From Myxococcales bacterium (lineage in GTDB: Bacteria; Myxococcota_A; Bradymonadia; Bradymonadales; GCA-2716585), in NCBI GenBank assembly GCA_002716585.1, contig PBBL01000008.1:1-64000 (forward strand): 64,000 nucleotides of DNA, in the 5' to 3' direction. Under the pieces are notes generated by a model. That model had not been told where the DNA came from, did no database searches, and saw nothing but the letters and a program-made list of their open reading frames with translations. The position numbers and the translations under genes were made by a program. Of the stretch, positions 9,057-21,000 are shown piece by piece; the stretch's first letter is position 1; every line of letters begins with the position of its first letter.

Positions 9057-12000
9057 TTATTGCCCGAGGGCGAGCCCGAGCTGCTTGCGCATCTTGAAGT
9101 GCTCGTCGGAGATCCAGAAGACGACCATCTCGCGGATCTTGTCCTTGGGCGTGGCCTTGCTGACCGGCACCGCGTCGTTCTTGACGACGTTGGCGGCGGT
9201 CCGCAGGTCGCCGCACAGCACCATCCCGACGCGGTTGGTGGTGTGATCGACCGACTTGCGCCACGAGGAGAGGTCGGCGTTCTTGCCCGTCTTGAGGAAC
9301 TGCTGCACGAAGCCCTGGAGCTGCATCAGGATCGGCCCGGGGATCATCTTCTGCATCTGCTGCATGCAGTCGATGACCTGCTCGTTGTTTTGAGCGAAGT
9401 TGATGTTCGGGCTGCTCATCTGCATGGCGGCGAGGAAGAAGATCAGCAGGTTCCCGGTGGGGAAGAAGCCCCCGGCCAGGTAGTGCTCGGGCCGCGCGAG
9501 CGCGAGGTTGCGCCCGATGTAGAAGGCCAGCTCGCGGTCGGCCTTGCCCTGGAACATGTCGTTGCCGACGATGAACGCCGCCGGGTCGAGGTTGCCGATC
9601 ATCATCCCGCTGATCTGGCCGTCCTTCTTGAGGTAGACCTGCGGCGCCGGGTTCACCCCGAGGATCCCCTTGGCGTACTCGTAGATCTTGCAGAACGGGA
9701 TCTGCTGACTGAGGTCGAGCAGGTCGCGCCGCTTGTGGAGGCCCCACTCCTTGTGGGTCCGCGAGTACCAGCGTCGCATGTTGACCGCGATCATGCCCAT
9801 GATGTTCGAGGTGAGCATGTCCTGGCTGGGGTGGTAGAGGATCTTCCACTGCTCAGCCGTGAGCTGACGCTTGGCGGGCTGCAGGTGCTGGCCGAGGTAG
9901 CGCTTGTAGAAGTCCTCCTCGTCCTGGTTGGCGTTCTGCAGGAAGCTCAGCGCCGACGCCATGCACCACGCCTCGTCGTACTTGGCGAGCTTCATGTAGG
10001 CGTTGAACATCGCCCGGTAGCTGGGGATGCGGAACGGGTTCATGGCGATCAGCTTCTTGTGCTCGACGATCGCCTCCTCGTGGTGCGACCCGGTCCGGCT
10101 GTAGAGATCGGCCAGGATCTCGTGCAGGTCGGCGTCGTTCGGCGACATCGCCGACGCGATCCGGAACGACTCGATCGCCGCCTCGAAGTTGTTCTGGCGG
10201 CTGCGGTAGATCTCGCCGAGGTTCTTCCACAGCAGCAGCTTCAGGCCGGTGACCCGCTCGTCCTCCTCAGGGACGTCCTTGACGCGGTGGAGCATCTTCC
10301 GGTAGCTGCGCTCGAGCGCCTTCCAGTCCTTGAGGGTGGTCAGCATGCGATCGATCGCCTCGAACGCCTTGAGCATCATCGGGTCGGCGTCGAGCGCCTT
10401 GTTGAGGAACTCGACCGCGTGCCCGGCGTCGCCCAACTCATCGCGGTAGATGACCGCGATGGTGTAGAAGTAGGTCGCCACCCGCGCATGCTCGCTGGCC
10501 TGCTCGGTGAGCCGCTGCAGCGTGCGGATCGCCTCGGTCCACACCCGCCCCCGGGTGTAGAGGTCGAGCAGCTTGCGCAGCACCGCCACCGAGCCCGGCT
10601 GCGCCTCCAGCGCGGCGTTGTAGGCCTCCACCGCGCGGCTCGGGTCGCCGAGGTGATCCCGCCAGATGTCGCCGATCTCGTTGAGCAGCGTGAACTGGTA
10701 GACCGGGTCGTCCCTCAGCTCCACCTTGCGCAGCGTGCCCTCGACGACGCTCTGCCAGTCGCCCTGGGCCTTGCTCATCGCGATCAGCGCGTCCAGCGTC
10801 TCGATGTGATCCGGCCGCAGCTGGATCGCCTTCTCGAACATCTGCTGCGCGTACACCGCGTCGCCCTGCTGCCGCTTGATGTCGCCGCAGATGAAGTAGG
10901 CGTCGCCCAGCTCGGTCGAGCTGAGGGAGTCGGCGTGGTGGAAGGCGATCGACTGGTAGAGCTGGAACGCCCGCTCCAGATCGCCGTCCTTGTACATCAA
11001 CCGCCCCAGCCCCTGCAGCGTCGGCAGGTGGTTGGGCTCCAGCTCGTAGGCCTGCTTGTAGTCCTGCTGCGCCAGGTCGCTCCGCCCCAGCTCCTCGTGG
11101 CACCGCCCGAGGTTGTAGTAGAGCATGTACAGGCTCTCGTTCGAGCTGTCGTAGCCTCGCGCCTTGACCAGCAGATCCAGCAGCGGCTCTGCCCGCTCCC
11201 AGCGCTCCTCCTGGAGGAACATGTCCGCCAGCGGCGCCGCCGCGTCGGCGTTCTGGGGCGACATCAGCATCGCCTGCTCGTAGCTCTCCCGCGCGCTCGT
11301 CGCGTCGCCCAGGTGCTGCTGGTAGATCGCCCCGATGTGGTAGAACAGCCGCGACTTCTCATCGAGATCCGGGGTGAACTCCTCCTCCTGACGGAGCATC
11401 AGGATCACCTTCGGCCACTCCTGGCGCCGCTCGTAGATCGTACGCAGCGACTCGATCGCCGGCTTGTAGGCCGGCTCCAGCTCCAGCGCGAAGCGGTAGC
11501 GCTCCTCCGCCGCGTCCAGGTTCGAGAGGTTGTCCTCCAGGATGCGGCCCATCTTGTACTGGATCTCGACGCCGGTCTCCAGGTCGGTGACCACGTTCGA
11601 CAGCGCGTCGTAGGTCCGCAGGCACGCCTCCCAGTCGCTGGCCATCTCGTACAGCGCCGCCAGCTCCGTCAACGCCTCGGCGTTGCGCGGGTCGACCTCC
11701 AGGATGCGGTTGTAGGACTCGATCGCCCGGTAGATGTCCACCAGGCAGTCGCGGTACACGACGCCCATCCGCATCAGCAGGTTGATCTGATCGGTCGGGT
11801 CCTGGGCGATCTGCAGGTGCCGCTCGTAGGTCTCGACCAGCTCCGACCACCGCTCGCTGTGCTCGTACAGCCGCTCCAGCTCGACCACCGCGTTGATGTC
11901 GTCCGGCGCCGCCATGAGCACCCGGCTGTAGGACTCGATCGCCCGCTCGGCGTCCTGGAAGTAGTTCTCGTAGACCAGCGCCGCCTTCGTGTGCAGCGAC

Positions 12001-15000
12001 ACCTGCTCCGCCGGATCGTTGGCCAGCGACAGCTGCAGGTCGTAGATGTCCAGCAGGTCGTGCCACTGCTCCAGCTGCTCATACAGCCGCTCCAGCGCCT
12101 TGAGCGACGGCCCGTGGGTCTGCTCCACCGCCAGCACCTCGCGGTAGGCGTCCACCGCCCGCACCGGGTCCTGAACGTTGTGCTCCCACAGCGACGCCGC
12201 CCGGAACCGCAGATCCACCACCCGCTCCGGCTCGTACTCCACCGCCGCCTGCCGATCGAGCACCTCGATCAGGTTCTCCCAGGCGCCCATCGCGTCGTAG
12301 ATCTGCTCCAGCCGCTGCAGCGCCTTCAGGTCGGCGCCGTCGTACTCCAGGATCTGGAGGAACGCCTCGATCGCCGCGTCCTGCGTCTCCAGCTGGATGT
12401 CCCAGATGTCGCCGACCTTGCGCAGCAGCTCGATCTTCAGGTCCACCTCCGGCGTCAGGTTGGCGCGGCGCTGGATCACGCCCACCAGCTCCGTCCACCG
12501 CCCGGTCCGCTCGAAGATCGACTCCATCGCCGCCAGGGCGTCCATGTTCTCGGGGTCGATGTCCAGCGCCGCTCGGTAGTGGTCGATCGCGCCGTCCAGG
12601 TCGCCCATCTCGTCCGCCTGCCAGCGCGCCAGCTTCACCCGCAGCTGCATCTGCTCGTACGGGTCGTCCAGCTCCGCCAGCACGTTCATGTAGAGCGTGA
12701 TCAGGTCGTCCCACTGGTTGGTCTGCCGCGCCAGCCGCTCCAGGTCGTTGGCCGTCTCCTCGTCCGTGTGGCTCTCCAAGAAGCCGCTGCACAGCACCAG
12801 GAACGCCGCCTCGGGCTGCCCGAGGCGCTCCTCGTAGACCCCGGCCGCGCGCCGCAGCGTGTCCAGACGATCGAACGGATCCTCCAGGTACTCGCGCCGC
12901 TCCAGGTACAGCCCCACCAGGTGCTCCCAGTACTCGCCGCTGTCCTGCTCGATGTAGAGCGACTCCAGCGCCTGGGACGCATGCATGTGGCTCGGGTCCA
13001 GCTCGGTGACCGCCTCGTAGGCGCCGATCGCCCGCAGCTTGTCGCCCACCTGATGCTCGCACATCTCGGCGATCCGCAGCAGCAGCTCGATCTGGGCCAC
13101 CCCGTCCTCGTCGGTCCCCGACTCCTGGATCACCTCCACCTTGCGGTCGAGGATGTCCACGCACTCAACCCAGCGATCCTCCTGGCTGAACAGCCGCTCC
13201 AGGTTGTCCAGCGCGTCCTGGTTCGACGGGTCGAGCTGCAGCACGCTGCGCCACGCCTCGATCGCCTCGTTGATGTTCAGCAGCACCCGACCCTGGAGGT
13301 CACCCAGCTCGGTGTAGATCGCCTTGAGATCCTCCGGCCCGGTGCTCTCCAGCGTGATCATCCGCTCCAACACCTGGACCAGCTCCTCGTAGCGACCGTT
13401 GCGCCGGTACAGCTCGCAGGACGCCCGCAGCGCCTCCTCGTTGTCCCGATCGATCTCCAGCAGCCGCTGCCACGACTCCAACGACTTGTCGTCGTCGTAC
13501 AGCTGATCGCGGTACATCCGGCCCGTCTGCGCCAGCAGCTCCTTGCGGGTCTCGTCGTCGGCCGTCAGCGACAGCTGCCGCTCCAACACGTTCGCCAGCT
13601 CCGCCGGCTGCTCCACCTGCGCGTACAGGTGCGCCAGCGAGCTGAGCGCCGTCATGTCCTCGGGGCGGCGATCCAGCACCCGCATCCACAGGTCGATCGC
13701 GTCGTAGGGCCGCCCCAGCATCTGGTCGGCCAGGTTCGCCATCGACGCCAGCACCTCGGCCTGCCGCTGCTCGTCATCCATGAGCAGCTCCGACTGGCGC
13801 TCGTAGATGTCGTACAGCGGCTCCCACTGGCTCGTCATCAGGTAGATGTTCTCCAGCTCCGTCAGCGTCTCCCCATGGTTCGGGTCGATCTCCAGGATCT
13901 GCTGGTAGGCCAGCACCGCCCGATCCGAGTCCTGGATCTGCTGCTCGTACAGCTGCCCCAGCCGGTAGCGCAGCGGCACCGTCGCCACGTCGTCGTCGCT
14001 GAGCTCGATCTCGCGGATGATCACCTCCGCCAGCTCCTCCCAGCGCTCCTGCTGCGTGTAGATCCGATCCAGCGCGCCGAGCGCCTTCGCCGACGCCGGA
14101 TCCATCTCCAGCACGTGCAGGTAGGCCTCCTCCGCCGCCTCGAACTCACGCAGCCGCTCGTCGAACACCGTCGCCAGCTTCAGCCACAGCACCTGCAGGT
14201 CGAACGGATCCTCCGCCGCCTCGATCACGTCGGCGTAGACGTTCGCCAGCTCCGTCCACAGGTTCAGCTCCTCGGACAGCTGCTCCAGCGCGTTGAGCGT
14301 CTCCTCGTCGCCCGGGCGCTCGCGCAGCGCCCGACCCAGCGTCTCGAAGCAGCGCGCCGGGTCGCCCAGCTGCTCGCGGTACAGGTTCGCCAACCGCTGC
14401 AGCTGCTCGAAGCGCTGGAACGGATCCTCCTGGTGGCTCAGCAGCTCCTGGTACACCTCCGCCAGCCGATCCCATTGGCTCCGCTCGCGGTAGATCGGCT
14501 CCAGGATCGCCCCGATCTGCTCCGGCGCGTACTTGTTCTCGAACATCCGCTCCAGCGACTCCAGCGCCGCCGTGTGCTCCGGCTGCTCGCTCAGGATGTC
14601 CCGGTACGTCCCGATCGCCTGATCGACGTCCTGCAGCGCCGTCTCGTACAGCATCCCCAGCCGGAAGCTCAGCGCCGTGCGCTCCGCCGGCTCCTGCGCC
14701 ATCTCGACCTCCTCACGGAGGATCTCGGCCAGCTCGTGCCACCGCCCCTCACGCTCGTAGAGCCGATCCAGCGCCTGGATCGCCACCTCGTTCATCGGGT
14801 CGTACTCGCGCACCATCCGGTAGCGGTCGATCGCCCGATCGAAGTCCATCACCTCCTGCTCCAGGATCCGCGCGATCCGCAGGGCGATGTTCCGGGCCAC
14901 GTCGTAATCGACGATGTTCCCCAGCTGCTCGTCCATCCGATCGACCAGCGCCTCCCAGATCTCCAGATCCGCCGACAGCCGCTCCAGCGTGTCCAGCACG

Positions 15001-18000
15001 CCCTCGTCGCTCGGCGTCGCCTCCATCGCCCGACAGTACGCGTCGAACGCCTGGTAGCGACCACGGCCCTCCTCCTCCTCGCCCATCGGGTCGTCGAGGC
15101 GGAACTCGTAGATCTGACCGATCTCCTTGAGCAGCTCCGCCCGCCGCGCCGGATCCTCCGCCGAGGCGCTCTGCAGCTCGTACACGTTCACCAGCTTCTG
15201 CCACTGACCGCTCTCGCGGTAGATCGGCTCCAGCACCTGCGACGCCCGCACCGCCTCGACCTCCGACTCGATCAACCCCTCCAGGGCCACCGTCGTCGGC
15301 TCGTGCTCCGGGTTCGTCTCCAGGATCTGGCGGTACACCTCGATCGCCGCCGCCGGATCGACCAGCTTCACCTGCCACAGCTCGCCCACGCGGTACCGCA
15401 GGTTCAGCGCGCTCTCCTCGCTGCCCGCCAGCTGGATCTCCTTCTCAAGCACCTCCAGCAGCTCGTGCCACTGCTCGGTCGACTCGTACAGCCGATCCAG
15501 CGCCTCCAGCGCCTGCGTGTCCTCGCCGTTCAGATCCAGGATCGCCCGGTAGGTCTCGATCGCCCGCTGCGTGTCCAGCAGCTCCGTCTCGTAGATCGAG
15601 CCGATCACGAAGTAGTGCTCGCGCTTGTCCTCCGCCCTCTCCGCCATACGGATCTTGCGGTGGCCCAGCTCGACCAGGTCCTCCCACCGGCTCAGGCTCA
15701 GGTACAGCCGCTCCAGCGCGTCGATCGCCGTCGAGTCGAACTCGTCCAGCTCCAACACCCGGTTCAGCATCTCGATCGCCCGCTCCGGCTCGTTCAGCTC
15801 CATCTCGAACAGCGTCGCCGCGCGGTGGTACAGCTCCCGCTGCTCCTCCTCCGACTCCGTCAGCAGCACCTTCTCCAGCAGGATCTCCACCAGGTCGCGC
15901 CACTCCTCAAGCCGCGTGTACAGCCGCTCCAGGTTGTTCAGCGCCCCCTTGTGCGTCGGATCCGTCCCCAACACCCGCCGGTAGTGGTCCACCGCCGAGA
16001 TCGAGTCCTCCAGCCGCTCCTCCTGAATCGCCGCGATCCGCATGTTCAGATCGCACTGCTGATCCGGGTCCATCGTCCGCTGGACCTGCTCCTCCAGCAC
16101 CTCCGCCAGGCTCACGTAGAGCAGCTCCTGCTCCTCGCCCTTCTCCGCGTCCTTGTCCGCCAGGCGGTACAGCTCCTGCATCGTCTGCTGGTTGCTCAGA
16201 TCCTCGGCCAGCGCCCGACTCATCGTCCGGAACGCCTGCCCGTCCTCTCCCAGCTTGTTCTCGTGCAGCCCCGCCATGCCGTGCAGCAGCGACACCCGCT
16301 CGCCTGGATCCTGGAGCAGCTCCAGCCGGATCTCGTAGGTGTCCACCAGCTTGTCCCACATCTCGTGCTCGCGGTAGAGCGGCTCCAGCACGTCCGCGAC
16401 CATCATCCGATAGTCCGGCTCCTCGCGCACCAGCAGCTCCATCGCCTCCAGCGCCACCGGGTTCGCCGGATCCGCCTCCAGCGCCTCCGTGTAGAGCTGG
16501 ATCGCCTCGTTGACCTCCCCCAGCTCCTTGCGCTTGAGGTTCGCCAGGCGACACTTGAGCAGCAGCCGCTCCTCCTCGTCCTCGACGATCGCCAGCTGCT
16601 GCGTCAGGTTGTCCGCCAGCTCGTCGAAGCGACCCTCCGCCGCCAGCAGACGGTCGAGCGCCTGCGCCGCCCGCAGGTTCTTCGGCGCCTCCTCCAGGAT
16701 CGACCGGTAGATCTCGATCGCGCTCTGCGGATCCTCCAGCATCTCCTCGTGCAGCGTCGCGATGTTGAACTGCAGCTCGCGGACCGCGCCGCGCGCCGTG
16801 TCCGCGCCTTCGCCCGACTCCGCCGCCTTCGCCTCCGCCTCCAGCGCCAGATCCATCTGCCGGTTGTAGACCCCCAGCAGGTCCGTCCACTGCGACCCCT
16901 TGTGGTACAGCGACTCCAGGTGCGACAGCGCCTCGGCGTCGTCCGCGCTCTCATCGAGCACCCGCCGCCAGGCCGCCTGCGCCCGCCCCAGGTCGTCCAG
17001 GCGACCCTCGATCTGGGTCGCCACCCGCGTCAGGTAGGTGTGCCGCAGCTCGGGATCCTCGATCCCCACCACGATCTCCTCCTGCAGCTCCACCAACGGC
17101 GCCCAGCGGTCGATCGCGTCCGCGATCTGCTCCAGCTGCCCCGTCGCCGTCGCGTCGTCCGGCTTGACCCGCAGCGCCCGCCCGTAGGCGTCGAACGCCC
17201 CTTCGGCCTCGCCCTGCTCCATGTGGGTCTGCCCGATGCTCAGCAGCTTCGCCAGCCGCGCCTCGGTGTCCTCCTCCGCGATGTAGCGCAGCTGCGTCTC
17301 GCGCGCCTCCACCAGCCGCGGGCGGTTCGCCTGCGCCGCGTACAGCGGCTCCAGGATGTTCGCCACCTCCAGCTCCAGAGACGGCTCGCGACCCAGCTCC
17401 TCCAACGCCACCAGCGCCGACTCGTCCTCCGGCGTCACCGCCAGCACATCGCGGAACGCCGACACCGCCTCGCGGTTCGACCCCTCGCCGGACAGCGCCA
17501 CCGCCGCCACCTGGCCCAGCTGAAGCTTCAACGCCATCAGCTCGCCCAGCGACCCCTCCTCCTGGAGCAGCCCCGCCGACGCCGCCGCCTCCTCCGTCAA
17601 CGGCTCGCCGTCCACGGTCGAGACACTCGCCAGCGGCGTCGCCTCCTGCAGCGCGATCTCGCGACGCAGGATCTCCGCCAGGTTCTCCGAGTCGTCCAGC
17701 AGCTCGTACAGCCGATGCAGGCTCTGGAGCGCCCCGCGGTGCTCCGGCGCCAGCTCAAGCACCTCCCGGTAACACCCGACCGCGCCCGCGTAATCGCCGC
17801 TCTGCTCCTCCAGGATCATCGCCTTCGACAGCAGCAGCCCGATGCGCTCCTCCGCGTCCCCGGTCAGCGCCAGCTTCCGATCGTAGACCTCCATCAGGCG
17901 ATCCCAGTCGCCCATCCGCTCGAAGATCGACTCCTCCGCCGACAGCGCCCGCAGCTCGTCCGGGAACTCCGCCAGCACCTCCTCGTAGTAACCGAGCGCC

Positions 18001-21000
18001 TCGTCGGCGCGGCCCAGCTCGTTGTTCAGGATCCGCCCCAACCGCAGCCGCAGCTCGCGGATCGCCTCCGGGCGCCCGCCGCCCGCGGTCATCGCCCCGA
18101 GCCGATCGGTGTACGCCGAGACCACCTCGTCCCACACCCCCAGCTCGTCCGCCACCCGCTCCAGATCCGCGAACGCGTCCTCGCGCGCCACGATCTCCAC
18201 CACGGGCGCCGCCGCCTCGTCGCCCTCGGCCGCCTCCGCGGCCTCGGCCGCCTCGACCGGGCGCTCCTCGATCAGCTCCGCCAGCGCGAACGCCTGGGCG
18301 TAGTAGCCGAACGCGTTCTCCGGCAGCTTCAGATCCCGCTCCTGGATCCGCGCCATCGTCATCAGCGCGTCCCGGGTCTCCATCGGCGACTCAACCGGGT
18401 CGAGGTGGTTGAGCAGGATGTCCAACACCCCCGACAGCTTCTTCGCGTCGCCCTTCTCCTCGTAGATCGGCGACAGCTGCCGCGCCGCCCGCACGTTCGC
18501 CTCGTCGATCGCCAGGATCTTCTCCAGGTCGCGCGTGGCCCGCTTGACGTCGTCCAGCTTCTCCTGCCAGATCACCGCCGCCCGGAAGTTCAGCTCGATC
18601 TGCACCTCCGGCTCGTCCTTGTTCGTCCCCGCCAGCGTCTCCAGCACCCGCACCAGGCCCTTGTAGTCGTCGCGGCCCGCGTAGAACACCTCCAGCGCGT
18701 CCCAGTCGCGGATGTCGATCAGCAGACGCTTGAGCGAGTCCTGCGCCTTGCGGTTGTTCGCGTCCAGCGACAACACCCGCTTCCAGGTCCGGATCGCGCT
18801 GTCCGTGTCGTCGAGCCGGTCGCTGTACAGCCGCCCCAGCTTCTCCGCCAGCTTCAGCTTGTCGCGGTCGCTCTCCAGCTGGTCGAGCTTCCGCTCGCTG
18901 ATCCCCGCCAACGACTCCCAGTCCTTCTCACGCTCGTACAGCGTCTCCAGCGCGTCGAGCGCCTCCAGCTCGTTCGGATCAAGCTCCAGCACCTTCAGCC
19001 ACAGCTCGGTCGCCACCGGCGGCTTCCTCAGCTGCCGCGTCGCCATCGTCGCCGCGTCCTTCAGCCCCGCGATCTTCACCGCCGGATCATCGACCCGCTC
19101 CAGCTGACGGAGGTTGACCTCGATCAGCTTCTCCCAGTCGCGGCGGCGCTTGTACATCTCCTTGAGCTGCTCGATCGCCTCCTCGTGACCCGGATCGACC
19201 TCCAGCACCGCCTCGAACGCCTTGATCGCCTCCGCCTGGTTGGAGAACTTGTCCAGGAACAGCCGGGCGATCCGCAGGTTCAGCTCCACCCGCTCCTCAT
19301 CGTCCTCCGCCAGCTCCACGCGCTGCTGCAACACCCCGATCAGATCGGGGAAGCGCCGCATCCCCTCGTACTGCTCGGCCAGCTCGTCCATCACCTCCGT
19401 GTTGTCCGGCTGCAACTTCAGGATCTGGTCCAGCGTCTTCACCACCAGGACGTCCTGGCGCATCTTCTCGCGGTACAGCGTCACCATCTCGCGCAGGATC
19501 GCGACCTGCTCCTCGACGTCGTCCGGGAACTCCACCTCCTCCTGAAGGAGGCTCAGGTAGGCGTTCCACTTCTCCGCGTCGGCGTACAGCCGCTTCAAAC
19601 GACGGCGCGCCGCCATGTCCCGCGGCGACTCCTGCACCAGGTGCCGCAGCGCGTCCAGCTCGCGGTCCTGGTGACCCAGCCCGCGCGCCAGCTCCCCGAT
19701 GCGACCCCACACCGCCTGCGCCTTCTCCTCGGCGCCCAGATCCTCGTGGCGGCTCTGCAGCTCCTGCTGCAGCCGACGCCAGCTGCCGCCCGCCGCCGCC
19801 TTCGCGTCCGCCAGCTCCTTGACCACCTCACCGGCGTGGCCCGAGGCCATCAGCACCTCGACCAGCATCTGCGCCTCCGGCACGTCCCCCTGCTCATACA
19901 GGCGGATCCGCACCATCTGACGCTGCAAGCTCGCCCGCACCTCGGCGTCGTCCGCGGCGCTCGCGCGCCGCTCGTACGCCTTGTAGATCGGACCCCACTG
20001 CGACTCCGGCAGGCGACCCCGGACGCTCTCATACACCCCATCGAAGCCCGGCACCGCGCCAAGCGACCGGTCCACCAGGCTCACGACCGCCTCGTCCGCC
20101 GGGGCGTGGGTCATGTACAGCCCGAGCGCCTGCCGATAGGCGTCCAGCGCCTCCGGATCCGACCCGTACTCGTCGCCCTGCGCCGCAAACGCCGCCGCCT
20201 TGTCCAGCCACGTCGGCTTCTTCTTCTTCGCAGGCGCCGCGGGGGCCTCCGCCTCGCTCGCGTCGGCGACCTCGGCCTCATCGGCCTCCTTCGCTTCGCT
20301 CACCTCAGGCGCGTCCTCCGCCGCCTCAGCCTCATCGCCCGCCTCCGCTTCAACAGCCTCCGTAGCTTCAGACGCCTCATCGGCCTCATCGGCCTCCGCG
20401 GCCTCCACGGCCTCATCGGCCTCATCGGCCTCCTCCTCCGCTTCGACAGCCTCCGCTTCGACAGCCTCAGCCTCAGCGCCTTCACTCACGACGTCCGCTT
20501 CTTCGACGTCAACCTCAACAACCTCAGCCTCGTCGCCTTCGCTCGCGGCGTCAGCTTCGTCGACCTCAGCCTCTTCGACGTCAACCTCAACAACCTCAGC
20601 CTCGTCGTTGTCCGCGTCGCCCTCGGCGTCGTCAGCCTCTGCAGCCTCAGGCGCGTCCGCTTCGGCCCCTTCAACGGCCTCCGCCTCATCAGCGGCCTCC
20701 GCCTCATCGACAACCTCCACCCCTTCGGCCTCCGCAGCCTCAGGCGCGTCCGCCTCCTCGTCCGCTTCGGCTTCAACCACCTCCACGTCGTCGTCGGCGT
20801 CGGCGTCGGCCTCCACGGCCTCAGGCTCACCCGCCTCGACGGCCTCCGCCTCCACGGCCTCGACCTCGTCGCCCTCCGCAGGCGCCTCCGCCCCTTCGGG
20901 CAGCGGCGGCACGGCGACCCCCAGGCTCTCCAGCCCGGCGCGCGCCATCGCGTTGGTGATGTCGTAGTTGAGCGCCTGCTTGTAACAGCCGGCCGCCTTC

